Part shown: piece by piece, positions 42,651-64,000 of the stretch | How positions within the stretch are numbered: the stretch's first letter is position 1 | How the letters are laid out: each line of letters begins with the position of its first letter | NCBI GenBank assembly: GCA_020465985.1 | Contig: JAANYP010000302.1 | Span: forward strand, 40,921-104,920 | Length of the DNA stretch: 64,000 nt | From: Centrapalus pauciflorus | Taxonomy: Eukaryota > Streptophyta > Magnoliopsida > Asterales > Asteraceae | Direction of reading: 5' to 3' | Position numbers and translations under genes: made by a program | The notes under the pieces: model-generated | Database searches by the model: none | Seen by the model: only the letters and a program-made list of their open reading frames with translations | Told to the model about the DNA's origin: nothing

Positions 42651-45641
42651 TGTAACACCCGTTAATTTCGCGAGTATTATTTAATTTCAAGTCATTTAAC
42701 TCAATAATTAATTTGAGGAAATAGGATATTAATTATCAAATTCCATGGTTGCTATTTAAAATGTTGAATTTTTATTGTAAATTTTAAGAAATTAGAAAGG
42801 GATACAAACCAATATGTATATATACATATGCATTAAAGCAAACCTTACATATTCATGATAAAAAAAATATAATAATAATAATAATATCAATTAAAAAAAA
42901 TATATATGCATGCATGATTTCATGGTACATCAATATCATCATCATCATCATTAACCAATTCCTGCATAAACTTTATATATATATATCTAAAACCCTAGCA
43001 AAATTATTCATCTCAAAAACCCACACACACATTTTTCTGAAGAAAATATTGAAGAATTTGGGCTGGAAAATTAAGGGTGGAGCAACAAATTTCATCATTC
43101 TCATCATCAAATCAAACCACAACATTTCTATCTTGAGGTAATACTATAAATTCAAAGAAACTTAAATTCCCGTATGCAATATTTAAGGTAATGTTGGAAC
43201 TCATACAATGTTGTTTGAGATTTATAAGATATGAAAATAAACAACAAATAATTTCTTGATTCAACATCTGTATTTAGTTGAGTTGAAAGTTTGAGAAATG
43301 AGCTTTAATGGAGATTTCATGGGTTTTACATATTGATTGAAAAACTTACATAAAATGATTTAAATCAGCAAAGAGGAGTAGAAATAATGTGTGTGTTGTG
43401 TGGAGGTGTGACCGGCGCCAACGCCGTGGTCGGCAGCGGCGGCGGCTCCGCCTGATCATTTTTTTTTTTTTGGTTTTTTTGTTTACGGGTTCCGTCGAAA
43501 GAGGTGAAAGGGAGAGAGTTGAGAGAGTAAGAGTTGAGTGTGTGTGTGAGGGTGGCGTGAGAGACCGACGCCGGAGTTGCGATGGCCGGCGGACGGCGGC
43601 GGCGTAGGAAACTCCAGCGGCGATGGTGCCCTTTCTTGTCTTCGTTCTGTTTCTGGATTTTCACCGAGAGGGAGAGGGGAGTGTGTAGAGTGGTGCTTGG
43701 AGGTGGTCGGAGCCGCGGTTGCCGGCGCCGGCAGAGCCCTAACCGGCGCTGTCTGTTCCTCCCTCCTTTCTCTGTTCGTGGAGAGCAAGCAAGCAGGGAC
43801 CATTTTCCTTTTCCCTTTTGAGGCTTGCATCGAGAGAGAGATAGAGGAGAATGAGAGAGAGTTTTTTTTTCCTTTTATTTATTTATTTATTTTTAGGTAG
43901 ATTAGGGTAAATTTTAATGGGTTGGACTTTTATTAAATCATGTTGGACCTAATTAAAGTGGGTATTGAACTTAACTAAATGTAATTAATAGTTGGGTTGG
44001 CTTAATTTTTGGGTTGGACTTTTTTCTAAAATAATAATTGGTTATGAGTTGAAATATATTAAGGGTGTTTGGGTTATTTTTTTATGAAAATCAGATTTGG
44101 TTTATTTTAAAATATGGGCTACATTTTCATTTTTTAAAAATTTGGTTGGGCTTAGGTTAGAATAAAAGTCTGATTTTGGGACTATTTTAGGTTGATTTGG
44201 ATTGGGTTAAATTAAGTGGATTGAGAATAAAAATATGATGGATTAATTAATTCAACTAAATTAGGTTTGAGTTAGTTTTATTTTCTAAGTCCATTACAAA
44301 ATTAATGTATTGCGAAATAGTTATTTTTATAATATGGATATTGTGGGTTATATAATATACAAAAGGATTTGGAATTTAATTAAATAATTTTGGACTAATT
44401 AATTGTGTAAATTAAAAAGGGTTAGTTGCGTTTATTTATTTCATCATTTTGGGCCCAATTTAATTTATTAGTAGAGTAGTGAATTTTGGGTTGTCAATAG
44501 TTATAACCTAAAGGGATTCTATGAGTAAAGTAATGTGAATTTAAGTAGCATATTATAAAAGGTTTCAAATAAAATTAATCTAATTAATTGGTTACATTCA
44601 CATGAGAGTTAATATGGATTTAAGAGATTTTATATAAATAATGGTCGGACCAATTAAATGATCTGTAACAAACAAATTTGTATTTTCCGAACTAGTCACT
44701 GAGCTTTAATTTAATAAATAGATAACGGACTTATTAATTATAAAGTTAAGGATGTTGATAAGTAGACAATGTATTTTGTAATCAGGATTCTAGCGATTTG
44801 ATTGAGACGTGTGGTTCTCGGTAGTGCTTCAGTTGATATAAAGTTGTCGGTTGGCGAGTACGGATTTGCGAGCACTGTGAGTAATTGATTTAATTTCGCA
44901 AATGATCATAAACGATATGCTTACACTGGATATCTCTTTCGTTTCTATTGCCATGATTATTCTTTAACTATCATGCTTAGCCTTGAATGTTGTTATTATT
45001 TCATTGCCTTGAGCTGAAATCTGAGAACCCTTTTCCCCCCAGTATGCATACTGTGTATTATGTGGATTAAGCGAGGTTGCCGTGTGCTTCCGAGTTGTAT
45101 GGCAGGCGAGCCGCATGTTTTGTACACGTGCTAACCGAGCGAGTCGTACGCCGTGTACTTGTTATCGGGCGAGCCGGTTACAATACCCTATTCGTGTACG
45201 CTAAATGGAGCGAGTCGTAATGCTACACATGTTGAATTTGAGCCGATATTTGTGTTGATCGTGTTATATATGTTTGTCTGTGCTTTTAAATCTGTTACTC
45301 GCTAGGCGACGGCTTACCCCGGTTGTGGGGGCAAATTTTCAGGTTTAGCTGATAAGGAAAAGACGCCAGCTTCAGGATCTAGAGTTTGAGAATGTATGGT
45401 ATCAGAAAGACTTCCGCATTTACTATGATTTATATTTTGTACTTTAGATGGGTAGATTCCCTATACTTTCAATTTGGTTGTAATAATTAGATGTTATATT
45501 TTAGCGCACTCTGAATGTGGTGGTTTTAGTTTATTTACGTATTGAAATTGAAGTTGAGATTCGAACGCTTTATTTTATTACTCCGGGGATTATGTTGCAG
45601 AATTATAGTAAAAGCGTCGCGTTATTAGAACGGGTGTTTCA
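42651..45641 (+). repeat. 5' LTR (2991 bp)
   Basis: TGTAACACCC ... GGGTGTTTCA. It includes a GC-rich island at 43390-43800 (CGGCGGCGG on both strands) with several overlapping open frames that I do not regard as genes. Long LTRs of this kind are known in plant Ty3-type elements, but no coding domain is left to assign it. Confidence 0.7.
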
Positions 45642-45660
45642 ATATCAGAGACAGGTTTGG
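45642..45660 (+). other. Primer-binding site (tRNA-Met type)
   Basis: ATATCAGAGACAGGTTTGG directly after the 5' LTR resembles TGGTATCAGAGC, the usual sequence complementary to the 3' end of initiator tRNA-Met. Confidence 0.65.
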
Positions 45661-46064
45661 TTTAAGTGAATTAAGTACTTGTTTGGTGCTTAGTCTTAAA
45701 CCGTAAGATCACTAGTAGTGTAAGTTATGATTGTATGAGGTAAATTCTATACTGATGGCCTTAGGAAATTGGGTACGGTTAAGATATGATTTTACTGTAA
45801 CCTCCATAATTATATAAACATATACACTTATGAGCAAACCAGAAGTTAATCAAGTACACAAACATAACGAGATTTTTTAAAAAAAAAAATTAATTTCAGC
45901 ATCATGGTCGACGACGAGAACCACAATATTTTACACTATAGAGCCTGTGAAGGCTCTGGATTAGCTAGAGTGTTCAGAGAAGACATTACGCCTAAACCAT
46001 TGTTTGGAGAGTGATATGATGGGGTATGTTGCGGGGCTTGTACTGGTCAAATAAGATGAATTAA

Positions 46065-46065
<1 letters not shown>

Positions 46066-46142
<77 letters not shown>
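46066..46142 (+). repeat. (ATT)n microsatellite
   Basis: About 25 ATT/TTA units within the retrotransposon interior. The poly-Ile frame across it is an artefact. Confidence 0.95.
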
Positions 46143-46147
<5 letters not shown>

Positions 46148-46770
46148 AGACGCTTCTCATAAAGATTTGAGTTTCAACTTCAGCCTTAATTAAGAGTTGT
46201 CGCATGTGCACGATACTAGTCTTGCTCAATTGTCATGATTCAACTATATCATAGTGTTGTTATTCTTACCTTGTTATCAATAATTTGATTGTTCGTTATT
46301 CTTGATTATATTCGTGTCATGGATCCATGGTCGTACATTATCGTGCTATCAGTGTTACTGTGTGTGACACAACAAGTAGTCATGATTGTGCTTCTGTGTC
46401 AGTATTTTGCTTCTAAACCCATTTAACGTAAAGTTCCTTGCACGCACTTGGCGTGAGTCGATTGATTTGTTCACGTAAGTAACTGAGAGTGTCTATCCGA
46501 TATCTTTGTAATCGCACCCTCAGGTGGTGCTATTCATTTTTTTTTCATGGTATCTGTGTGTTGCACAGTTAAAGGATCTGACAAACTCAAAGTAATATTA
46601 AACCTGTAATGAATATAAAAGAGTGTAACGGGAATCAAGATGGGAAAGTGGGGCATAATAGGTTAGGGATACAAGAAGAATATAACAACATAAGGATTAA
46701 TACGATATAACCTAACATGATGTACACAAGTTAACAAGCTGTATAAGTGAATCTGACGGTAGCCAATGAC

Positions 46771-47018
46771 GTATGGTATCAGAAAGACTTTCGCATTTAC
46801 TATGATTTATATTTTGTACTTTAGATGGGTGATTTCCCTAGACTTTCAATTTGGTTGTAATAATTAGATGTTATATTTTAGCGCACTCTGAATGTGGTGG
46901 TTTTAGTTTATTTACGTATTGAAATTGAAGTTGAGATTCGAACGCTTTATTTTATTACTCCGGGGATTATGTTGTAGAATTATAGTAAAAGCGTCGCGTT
47001 ATTAGAACGGGTGTTTCA
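46771..47018 (+). repeat. Truncated 3' LTR (248 bp)
   Basis: Copy of 45394-45641, same length, with six substitutions (four of them clustered within 13 bp near 46838-46850). The deletion removed the interior and the first 2.7 kb of this LTR. Confidence 0.8.
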
Positions 47019-47466
47019 TGACGGGTGGTGCGATTGTGGTGCAGTTACGGTGGTGCATCGGAAAATAAAGGAGATGACAATGGTGTGCATGTTAATATTG
47101 ATGACGGTGGAGAAAAGGTGCACGATGGTGGTGGTGGTTGGTGGTTGACGATTGCCGGTGGTGGTAGCGATGCTATGGTGGTGATTGACCGAGGATGGAA
47201 GGAAGCAAGAGGGGGCTAAGAGAGAGGGGGGAGAGAGAGAGAGAGAGAGATAGAGAGAAAGATGGAGTGGTTTTAGGAAAGAAGTTAATGATAATTTTCA
47301 TATCAAATTTAGCTATTAATTAATTTAAAAACATTTAAATTCAAAAATAATTTCCATACATTTAATATCCCCTAAATGCCCTTTGTACACCCTTGGTAGA
47401 TAATCCGATGCACAAAATTTCTTAATGGTGTCCCGATGCACAAAAGTTCTCAATCGAATCTCAATC

Positions 47467-50131
47467 TATATATATGTGTGTGTGAAATTAAAAATTATTT
47501 AATGTGTTTATATATTTTATATTATTATCAACCTGTTATAATTCAAAAATAAATCTAAATCTTATCTAATTTATATTTACTTACATATCTAATTAAAAAA
47601 ATATCTTATGTATTTATAAATTAGTTAAAGCATACTAAATATATACAAGTTTATATAAAATATTAAAATTTGCTAAAAAAATAAGTAGTTAGTATCCATA
47701 TATCTAAAAAGTAAAAATAATATAATATGTAGTAAATTTTTTTTATATAATTTTCATTTATTACAATAAATTATATAAATATTATGCCGAATATACATTT
47801 TATATATATTCAATTATTTATTAAAAATATTCACATAATATGTAGGTTAATAAACTAGTATTTAGTAAATAAGTAACTAAAACTGTTATTTGTCATCTCG
47901 TGAAAAATTATTATTTGATTTTGTTGGTTTCAAATGTGTTAATGATGACATAACAACAATAATAATAATAAAATGTAAAATGTAATTGAGAGTGTGAACA
48001 TACTTGTAAAAGTTTCAAGCGTTAACTTTATTTATCCAATATATAACTTTCGATATTATATTTTATATAATTTAAATAATTTCTAACAACATTATTTATA
48101 ATCTTCATGTAAATATTTAAGCTTATAAATTCAAAAATTATTCGTCAAGAGCATGTGTATAAGTATAATACATGTATCGATAGACTGTTTATTATTATTC
48201 ATGACAATAGCTTCACATAATTTTTTTTTATTTATTTAAAATGGAAGGTGAATAACAAGAAAACAAATATATATAAAAGGACTAATCTATCATTACTAAT
48301 GATATGTTTGGATTTGCATTTGAAAAAGTGTTACAGCGTTTTGGAAACTAATAATCAGATAATAGATGTAAAAAAAGTGTTGTTGGATATTTAATGTTTG
48401 GATTAGCTTATTTTGTTTGCGTTTTGACTTTTAGAATTACCAAATAATCAATTGTTAAGCAAATAAGCTACATTTTTTAGCATTTGAAAAAGAGTGATAC
48501 GATTAATTCTAAACGCAAGTAAAATATTATCAAGCAATGCAATTCAAACATTTAAAATTCATTATTTACGTTACTATAACACAAGAATCTAATAGTCACT
48601 TTTAATAATCCAAACCGAACACACCGTAACATTTATATCATCTTTACAACTTATTCTCTTCATTAATGATAAATTAGTCATTTTATGTAATTATTATACA
48701 TAATAATTTCTTTTTTAGCACAAATCACCACCCATTTCAAATGAATACAAGAATAAAAGTCAATAAACTGGAACCTATAAACTTAACAGGCTAAAGTTGG
48801 AACATTGTAATTAACACGTGTGCTAAATTTACCTTCAATTTGACAGCCCATTCCATTAATCCATTATGTCAGCATTTGGGCTATTCAGATCAGAAATCAT
48901 TGGGCCTTAAATAATCCATAAACTGAGTCTATTACTCTGTCTAATGGCCCTTTAGTATATAGCAATTGGAATGTTGTAGACTTGTAGGTAAATCGGGAAT
49001 ACCTTTGTCGGTGGCGATGCAACGGTCAAACACCATTTCCTTTCAAAAATAATTTATGCAAGATTTTAATTTTATGTGATGAATTAAATAAAATAATGGG
49101 CTGATTATATACTTAAAAGTTTATAATTTTTGTTGATAAACCTTGTATGTATTGATTTGAAAAGGTTGAGAATAAAACATAAATTCAATATTGTCTATCT
49201 GTTTATTCCTTTAAATCATATCCATACATTTCAAATCAACAAAGAGCAATATTAAATTCTATTACATAATATTAATTTTCTTTTCATTTAAGAAAATATA
49301 CTAATAAAAATACACCAAGTATGGTAACATATTATCCAATTAGGTAACTCTTAATCTTTAAAAGGTGTCACATCAAGTTGCACAATCAGATGCCAATCCG
49401 AAATATTTTGCTGACCAGATGAAAAAACTAAGATTTCAACACAATTACTGATATATTACCCAGATTAATGCGTTAACATTATTATGTTTTCCTAACTGAA
49501 ATAAGATAAATATGTTACCTAAAATATAAAAAAGATAATGACATGTTACATTTTTTTTCGTAATTAACCCTAAAATCCGGGTGCTATATTCATTCATCTA
49601 TCGAAAATAGTGGAGGAGATATGGCTAGATCTCCTTAATAACATTTTGTTGTTTTTTTGTTATGAAAATACTAGGAAGTCATAGTTTTGTCATGTGGCAT
49701 GTAAAGAAACTACATACCATATGTGATTGTAAACACTCCCTTTTTGGCTTTTTCCAATGTTTATAAAATATATAAAACCAAAGGAACAATAAAGGAAGTA
49801 AATAACAATAAGACAAATCGAAGAATAAAGAGAAAATGTTATGTAGCTAATGTAGATATAAATACTTACAAGCAAAAAATTATTTAAATTAAATACATCT
49901 AATATAATATATATGAGCAAACTAAAATGAAAAAAAAAACATATATTAACTAAAATTTATTAATATATAACTTTTAAAAATAAAATTCTCTTAATTTAAG
50001 TATTGAGAAAAAGGCCCTTTCGAAAGCTCCAAGCAACTTTCACCTTCATGTTCAACATGGACGCTTTTGAGCCATTCATTCTTGATTCTCTCCTACCAAA
50101 CATAAGATTTGATGAGGTCTCTCCTTATCCA
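47467..50131. other. Intergenic DNA downstream of the DWF4 gene
   Basis: AT-rich with no gene. A possible short TIR element at about 48300-48630 has GTTTGGATTTGCATTTG at the left, AATCCAAACCGAACAC at the right and no clear target duplication. The DWF4 3' UTR occupies the right end, with AATAAA-like words on the minus strand near 49955-49965. Confidence 0.4.
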
Positions 50132-59976
<9,845 letters not shown>

Positions 59977-60076
59977 TTTTTTTCAAGATTTTTGAAACAC
60001 ACAGTGAGTGTGTGTTTGTGGTGTGGGGGTGGGGGTGGGGGTTGATGGCATGGGAAATAAATGAGATGAGAGTCCA

Positions 60077-60083
60077 CTTTATA
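60077..60083 (-). promoter_or_regulatory. Candidate TATA box of the DWF4 gene
   Basis: TATAAAG on the minus strand in the context TTGTATAAAGTGG, about 100 nt upstream of the DWF4 ATG at 59976. The implied leader is short and C-rich (a CCCCCAC-type run at about 60021-60042). No clear BZR1-type element was found in the stretch up to 60.4 kb. Confidence 0.5.
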
Positions 60084-61648
60084 CAAGTACATGATGCTGG
60101 CAATGTTCCATCTGATGGAAAAGGAAATTTTAACTTTTTTGGAAGATTTTTTTAAATATGGTGACTCCTTAATACTTTTACTTTTTAAAGGAGGGTTTGA
60201 GTTGGAACAAAAAAAAAAAAAAAAAAAAAAAAAGAAAACTTAATGTTGGTTTTTTAAACCAATTAATTTTCTGTCTTTCTTTGCTCAATCTTTAATCACC
60301 CAACATCATCTTTTTTTCCCCAAAAAAGAAAAGAAAAACACACACATGCTATACACACACACATATATATACACACACATAAAATACAAACTTATGCATA
60401 AATTAGTATGCAATTTGATGCATAAAATGTTTAAACAAATCAATTTTGTTGATGATTCCTTGTTTCACATTTAAAGGTTTTCTATGGAACCTTTTCTTAT
60501 ATAAAAGATCCATTGAGTGATCCTTATATACATATTGATTATGTATAATCTGAAGAATTTTTTAATATTAATTATAGATCGGACAATTAATTCATGTTTA
60601 ATAACTTATTCATATGCTGTTCAAAAAAAAAAAAAAAAACTTATTCATATATTTATTAAATCATATATATTGATAATACTGAAGTTGGATTATAAAAAGC
60701 ATTAAAAAAAAATTTAATTTATCACAACTGTGGATGAATGTATGATAATTGAAAGGATTATTTGGGTTTTAGAAAACAATTTTCAACACAGTGGTGCTAG
60801 ATAACATTATCCCTTTTAAAAGGTAGCCCATCCTTTGGGGGTCTCCCACCGACCGATCCATGGTCAAAGTGGAAAATGCAAATATAACTCATGGTTAAAA
60901 GACATGTGTAGGGTTTAAACCTCGAACCTCTACTACATATTCTATGTCTTTAACTACTAGACTACCATCACGGGCTCCATTATTCCTTTTAATGACGAGA
61001 TGTGTTTCAACGCAACGGTGGTATAGAAGTGGTAGGTGTTTTTTAAAAGATTAAATGTCTGAATTTATTTTCATGTCTGCAGTTTATTATAAAATATCAT
61101 TTCACATGAAGATATATAGATTTAAAAGAGCTTATTGCATAAAACAAACAAGACTGTAATGTTTGTTTGATATAATCACATTAATTCAAACCCTTAACCT
61201 TATCCTTTGATATTTAGATAGCGTTATCCCTTTTAATTAATCCAATAATAATAATTATCTAAGTAACTATAATTATATATTTACTATCTATATCTATAAT
61301 CTATAACTACTACTGAGATGGTAAATAAATTGACATTTGTTTTCTTCTCATGATGCCAAGTGACATCTGCTACTAATGACATATGTCAATTAGTATTTCA
61401 AGATTAATTAAAGAATTTAAATCAAATTCCTTTTAAGATGACATTATCTTAGATTCACAAAATCACAACAAACAATATTTAAAAGATTTTTTTTGATAAA
61501 TAATTATAGCAATAACAATAATACTAATAATAAGCTTAAAGTTACTAATGTTTATCTTTTTTTTTTAAATGATTAATACGTAAATTAATTATAATATATT
61601 AAATATCATTAGTATTAAAAGTTTGAATACTAAATTTTAATTTATATA
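60084..61648. other. Region upstream of the DWF4 gene
   Basis: DWF4 promoter-proximal DNA: long A-runs near 60209-60233, CA repeats near 60338-60375, a SINE at 60.88-60.98 kb and AT-rich sequence. No gene. Confidence 0.4.
60880..60985 (-). mobile_element. tRNA-derived SINE head, minus strand
   Basis: On the minus strand: GGAGCCCGTGATGGTAGTCT, then TAGTTAAAGAC (A-box region), then GGTTCGAGGTTT (B box, 60928-60917). The spacing fits a Pol III SINE head. The tail is not resolved. Confidence 0.6.
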
Positions 61649-61964
61649 GGGGGCGTTTGGTTCGCAGATTTTTTTCTCCGGAATTTGAATTATGTCGAAT
61701 GATTTGCATTATGCAGCATTTGCATTTGTCAGGATTTTGTCAAAGATTCTGCATTATCTTATAGAAAAAATTTGCTAATCTGAAGAATGCAAAATAATTG
61801 AGATTTAAAATCTTAGGAAGGAGTCTGAGTTTTTAAATAACAAAGAAGGGAGGGATGAATGAAATCCTGAGATTTTAAATCCTTACTGAAATCTGTGAAC
61901 CAAACACAGAATTTTAAATGCAAATCCCAGTGAATTCCAGGAAATCCGCGAAACAAACGCCCTC
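61649..61964. mobile_element. Tourist-like MITE copy 3
   Basis: GGGGGCGTTTGGTTCGC at the left; the right end CAAACGCCCTC is slightly eroded. ATA lies on both sides. The interior (GATTTGCATTATGCAGCATT) is shared with copies 1 and 2. Confidence 0.85.
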
Positions 61965-63839
61965 ATAGTTTATGGTTTACAAAAACAAATTTATTAAAGT
62001 AATCAGTGTATTACACGAGTTAATAGACTAGTTACCTAATATCTAATAATAATCAATATATAAATGGATAGTATAGATTAACTATCACATCATTAGGTCT
62101 TCTAACATCACGTATTATATTTTAGTCCCCCTTTAACTTATGTTTTGTTAATTAATCATTCAATAACCATGCAATTAAACTTTTATAATGACATCCAATA
62201 TCATTTTCTCTCTCGTTTGACTACACGTTGTTCAGTAACGTTCATCGATTTGATCTTCAGATGTCTTATAACGTCAACTATGATGGCTGGTGATATCATA
62301 TGTATACTAATATTACAATAACAATTAATATATAAATCTTATTGGATGATGACCACTAGACCAGTTAAATCTAATTGCGTTGTTTTCTATTTCAATAATA
62401 GAAAATGTACAAAAGAACAAGTCATTTAAAGATTTTAGAACCAACAAACACACAATTTGGTGGAGGTTTGGTCTGCTTCAAAAGAGGTAGCTAGCTAGAA
62501 TTATTTCTCATTTCGTTTCTGATCTACTTCATAGTCATCCTACTACATTGTATTTTGATTAATTATAAAAACAAAGTGCTGTTTAATAAGAAGTAAATTA
62601 AAATATTCGTAGGTAAACCGTATTTATACGGTTCAATAAATAATTGTTAACTATATAAAATTAAATTGACTTTATAAAATAGGTGGGGATTAAATACTAT
62701 ATGGTGTTTTCCTTTTGCCGGAATTGGAATAAACCACATATTAATGATTTTAATCAACAAGTGTGTGATTAATTATTAATTAGGTAATTTGAAAACGCGA
62801 TCTCATATTTCTTAATAAATATACCAAATGGCTGCTAACCCAGCGGTATTATGTGTTAAAGATGACTCTAATATCTAGGATTAGAGTTTCACTGTGAACA
62901 AGTGTGTACATTTAAGAGTAGGTTTATATAAACGTGTGTTCTGCTGTACAAAAAATAAATTCTTAATAATTATACAATGATGTTGACTTTTAGTTACAAA
63001 AGAATTAAGAATATATGGAAAGAATTTTGGCTGTTAATTAAATAAATCAATGATTAACTTGTTATCAATATTTTTTTGCAAACAATAGTATTTAAACATT
63101 AATGGTAAATTTGATACAACGAAATAGAAAGGAAAAAAAATGAAAAGTAGATGTGACAATTCTGACCTATTCAAGTATATAGGTCGATGAACAAAAGGTA
63201 AAATTTTAAAATAATTTTGAAATTTTCATGGTAGGTGAGGATATGTCAAGGTTGTTTGTTATTTTTTTATGTGCGATTGTATAGATCAGTAAACTAAATT
63301 TTTTTAAAATAAATTAAAAACAACCATGAATATGATGAAACTTAAAGTGTTTTAAAAAAGTTTAAAAGGAGTAGACTTTAATTATTTCGTCATGTTTAAT
63401 GTGACATTTAATATTGAAATATATTAATAAAATAAATTAAAGGTGATTTTTATTTTTGAAATGTCATACAGTAAAAAATTGAGATTTCTTTTCATGTTTT
63501 AGATATCCATGAATAAATTGGATTTATTCTAAACCGATTCATAGCCACTTGTTATCATGAGAATCAAAACGAGACTTAAAAGACTACCATAAGATTTGGT
63601 TGATATTCATGGAGATGAATATAGTGAACGTTAGATCAAACTCATAAGTGTTTGTTGCGAACAAATATTGGATAGACTCATATTGAGGCCACATGGATCC
63701 TAATAATGAGTCGTCTCAGTAAGGTAATCATTAGTAACCGAGCTTTTTATGTATTTCAATACGGAGACCATTATATGTTTGGCCTAACCTAACGTTGTTC
63801 GTAACTGGACAATCATAATGGTACAAGGTCGTGTTTTAT
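61965..63839. other. Intergenic DNA, nothing recognised
   Basis: AT-rich, with no coding or terminal-repeat signal that I can support. Confidence 0.35.
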
Positions 63840-64000
63840 TTTATTATATATATAGATTAGACTTTAGTTAATAATTTATTAGATTAGTTAGTTTAGATTA
63901 GATGAGAATAGATTTGATTTGACTGTAATTGATTTAAATTTGAATTAGATATTAATGAATCATGTGACAAAAGAAGCTATTGACATGTGACAAACTAAAT
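63840..64000 (-). mobile_element. Possible relative of the 4181-4481 Helitron, cut by the window end
   Basis: TTAGATTAGTTAG, ATAGATTTGATTTG and two GACATGTGACAAA-like words appear in the same order as in 4181-4481 (TTTTAGATAGTTAG, ATAGATTTGATTTG, GACATGTGGCAAA). The 3' hairpin is not clear and the 5' end is outside the window. Confidence 0.4.

Larger units (their letters stand above)
42651..47018 (+). mobile_element. LTR retrotransposon with gutted interior
   Basis: It begins TGTAACACCCG and ends CGGGTGTTTCA, inverted TG/CA-type termini, with TGACA before and TGACG after as a 4/5 target duplication. The last 248 bp of the 5' LTR (45394-45641) recur at 46771-47018 with six differences. A methionine-tRNA-type primer site follows the 5' LTR. 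The interior is only about 1.1 kb and has no gag or pol, and most of the 3' LTR is missing. Lineage unassigned. Confidence 0.75.
41938..47466. mobile_element. TIR element next to TA/GA microsatellites, split by an LTR retrotransposon
   Basis: The 33-bp ends at 41938-41970 and 47434-47466 are inverted copies with six mismatches, sharing AGAACTTTTGTGCATCG. The left side is TATATAGAGAGAGA and the right side TATATATATGTGTG, as in the GGTTCAATGG-type elements. Without the retrotransposon (42651-47018) it is about 1.16 kb. The interior holds a minisatellite and GA-rich, GGTGG-rich sequence. Confidence 0.6.

Noticed and set aside
43365..43900. Several overlapping GC-rich open frames on both strands
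   Set aside because: They lie inside the 5' LTR, overlap in all phases and have Arg/Pro/Gly-rich low-complexity translations with no domain.

Overview
This is a 64-kb piece of an angiosperm nuclear genome, almost certainly a eudicot. It is very AT-rich and has spliced genes with GT-AG introns. Its SDH1 protein has a mitochondrial presequence, it carries a plant-specific brassinosteroid P450 gene, and it holds typical plant transposons: PIF/Harbinger and Tourist MITEs, Mutator-type foldbacks, Helitrons, L1 LINEs, Ty3 and other LTR relics, and tRNA-derived SINEs. The style of the Harbinger transposase would fit an asterid such as Asteraceae, but that is a weak guess and the species cannot be read from the window.

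Only two intact host genes are visible, both on the minus strand. (1) SDH1, the flavoprotein subunit of mitochondrial complex II, has 16 exons between 41026 and 33133. Every splice phase closes and the product is 626 aa. (2) A CYP90B/DWARF4-type steroid C-22 hydroxylase of brassinosteroid synthesis has 8 exons between 59976 and 50132, giving 505 aa. Its last exon, which carries the heme-binding cysteine, is separated from the rest by a 7.2-kb intron packed with mobile elements. Nothing suggests that the two genes act in one pathway.

Layout. 1-33 kb is a transposon graveyard: a three-level nest at 1.5-4.1 kb with a complete PIF/Harbinger element whose transposase has one in-frame stop; a 301-bp Helitron; L1 fragments; nested foldbacks at 12.1-14.4 kb; a 2.3-kb TTA-flanked element at 14.5-16.8 kb carrying a tRNA-like sequence and gene-like DNA; a Ty3 RNase H relic; SINEs; a probable 3.8-kb Helitron; a Helitron-like repeat at 28-31 kb with two clean insertions; and a deletion derivative of the Harbinger element. 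33-41 kb is SDH1. 41-47.5 kb holds a Tourist MITE and an LTR retrotransposon (3-kb 5' LTR, gutted interior) inside a TIR element. 50-60 kb is the DWF4 gene. 60-64 kb has a SINE, another Tourist MITE and possibly a Helitron cut by the window end.

The most interesting signal is a set of short terminal-inverted-repeat elements that sit inside (TA)n/(GA)n microsatellites, in two sequence families. A related empty site inside this window (around 464-473) supports insertion of one of them into a short TA run. Three copies of one family lie in the last DWF4 intron, two of them as a 0.9-kb inverted repeat.
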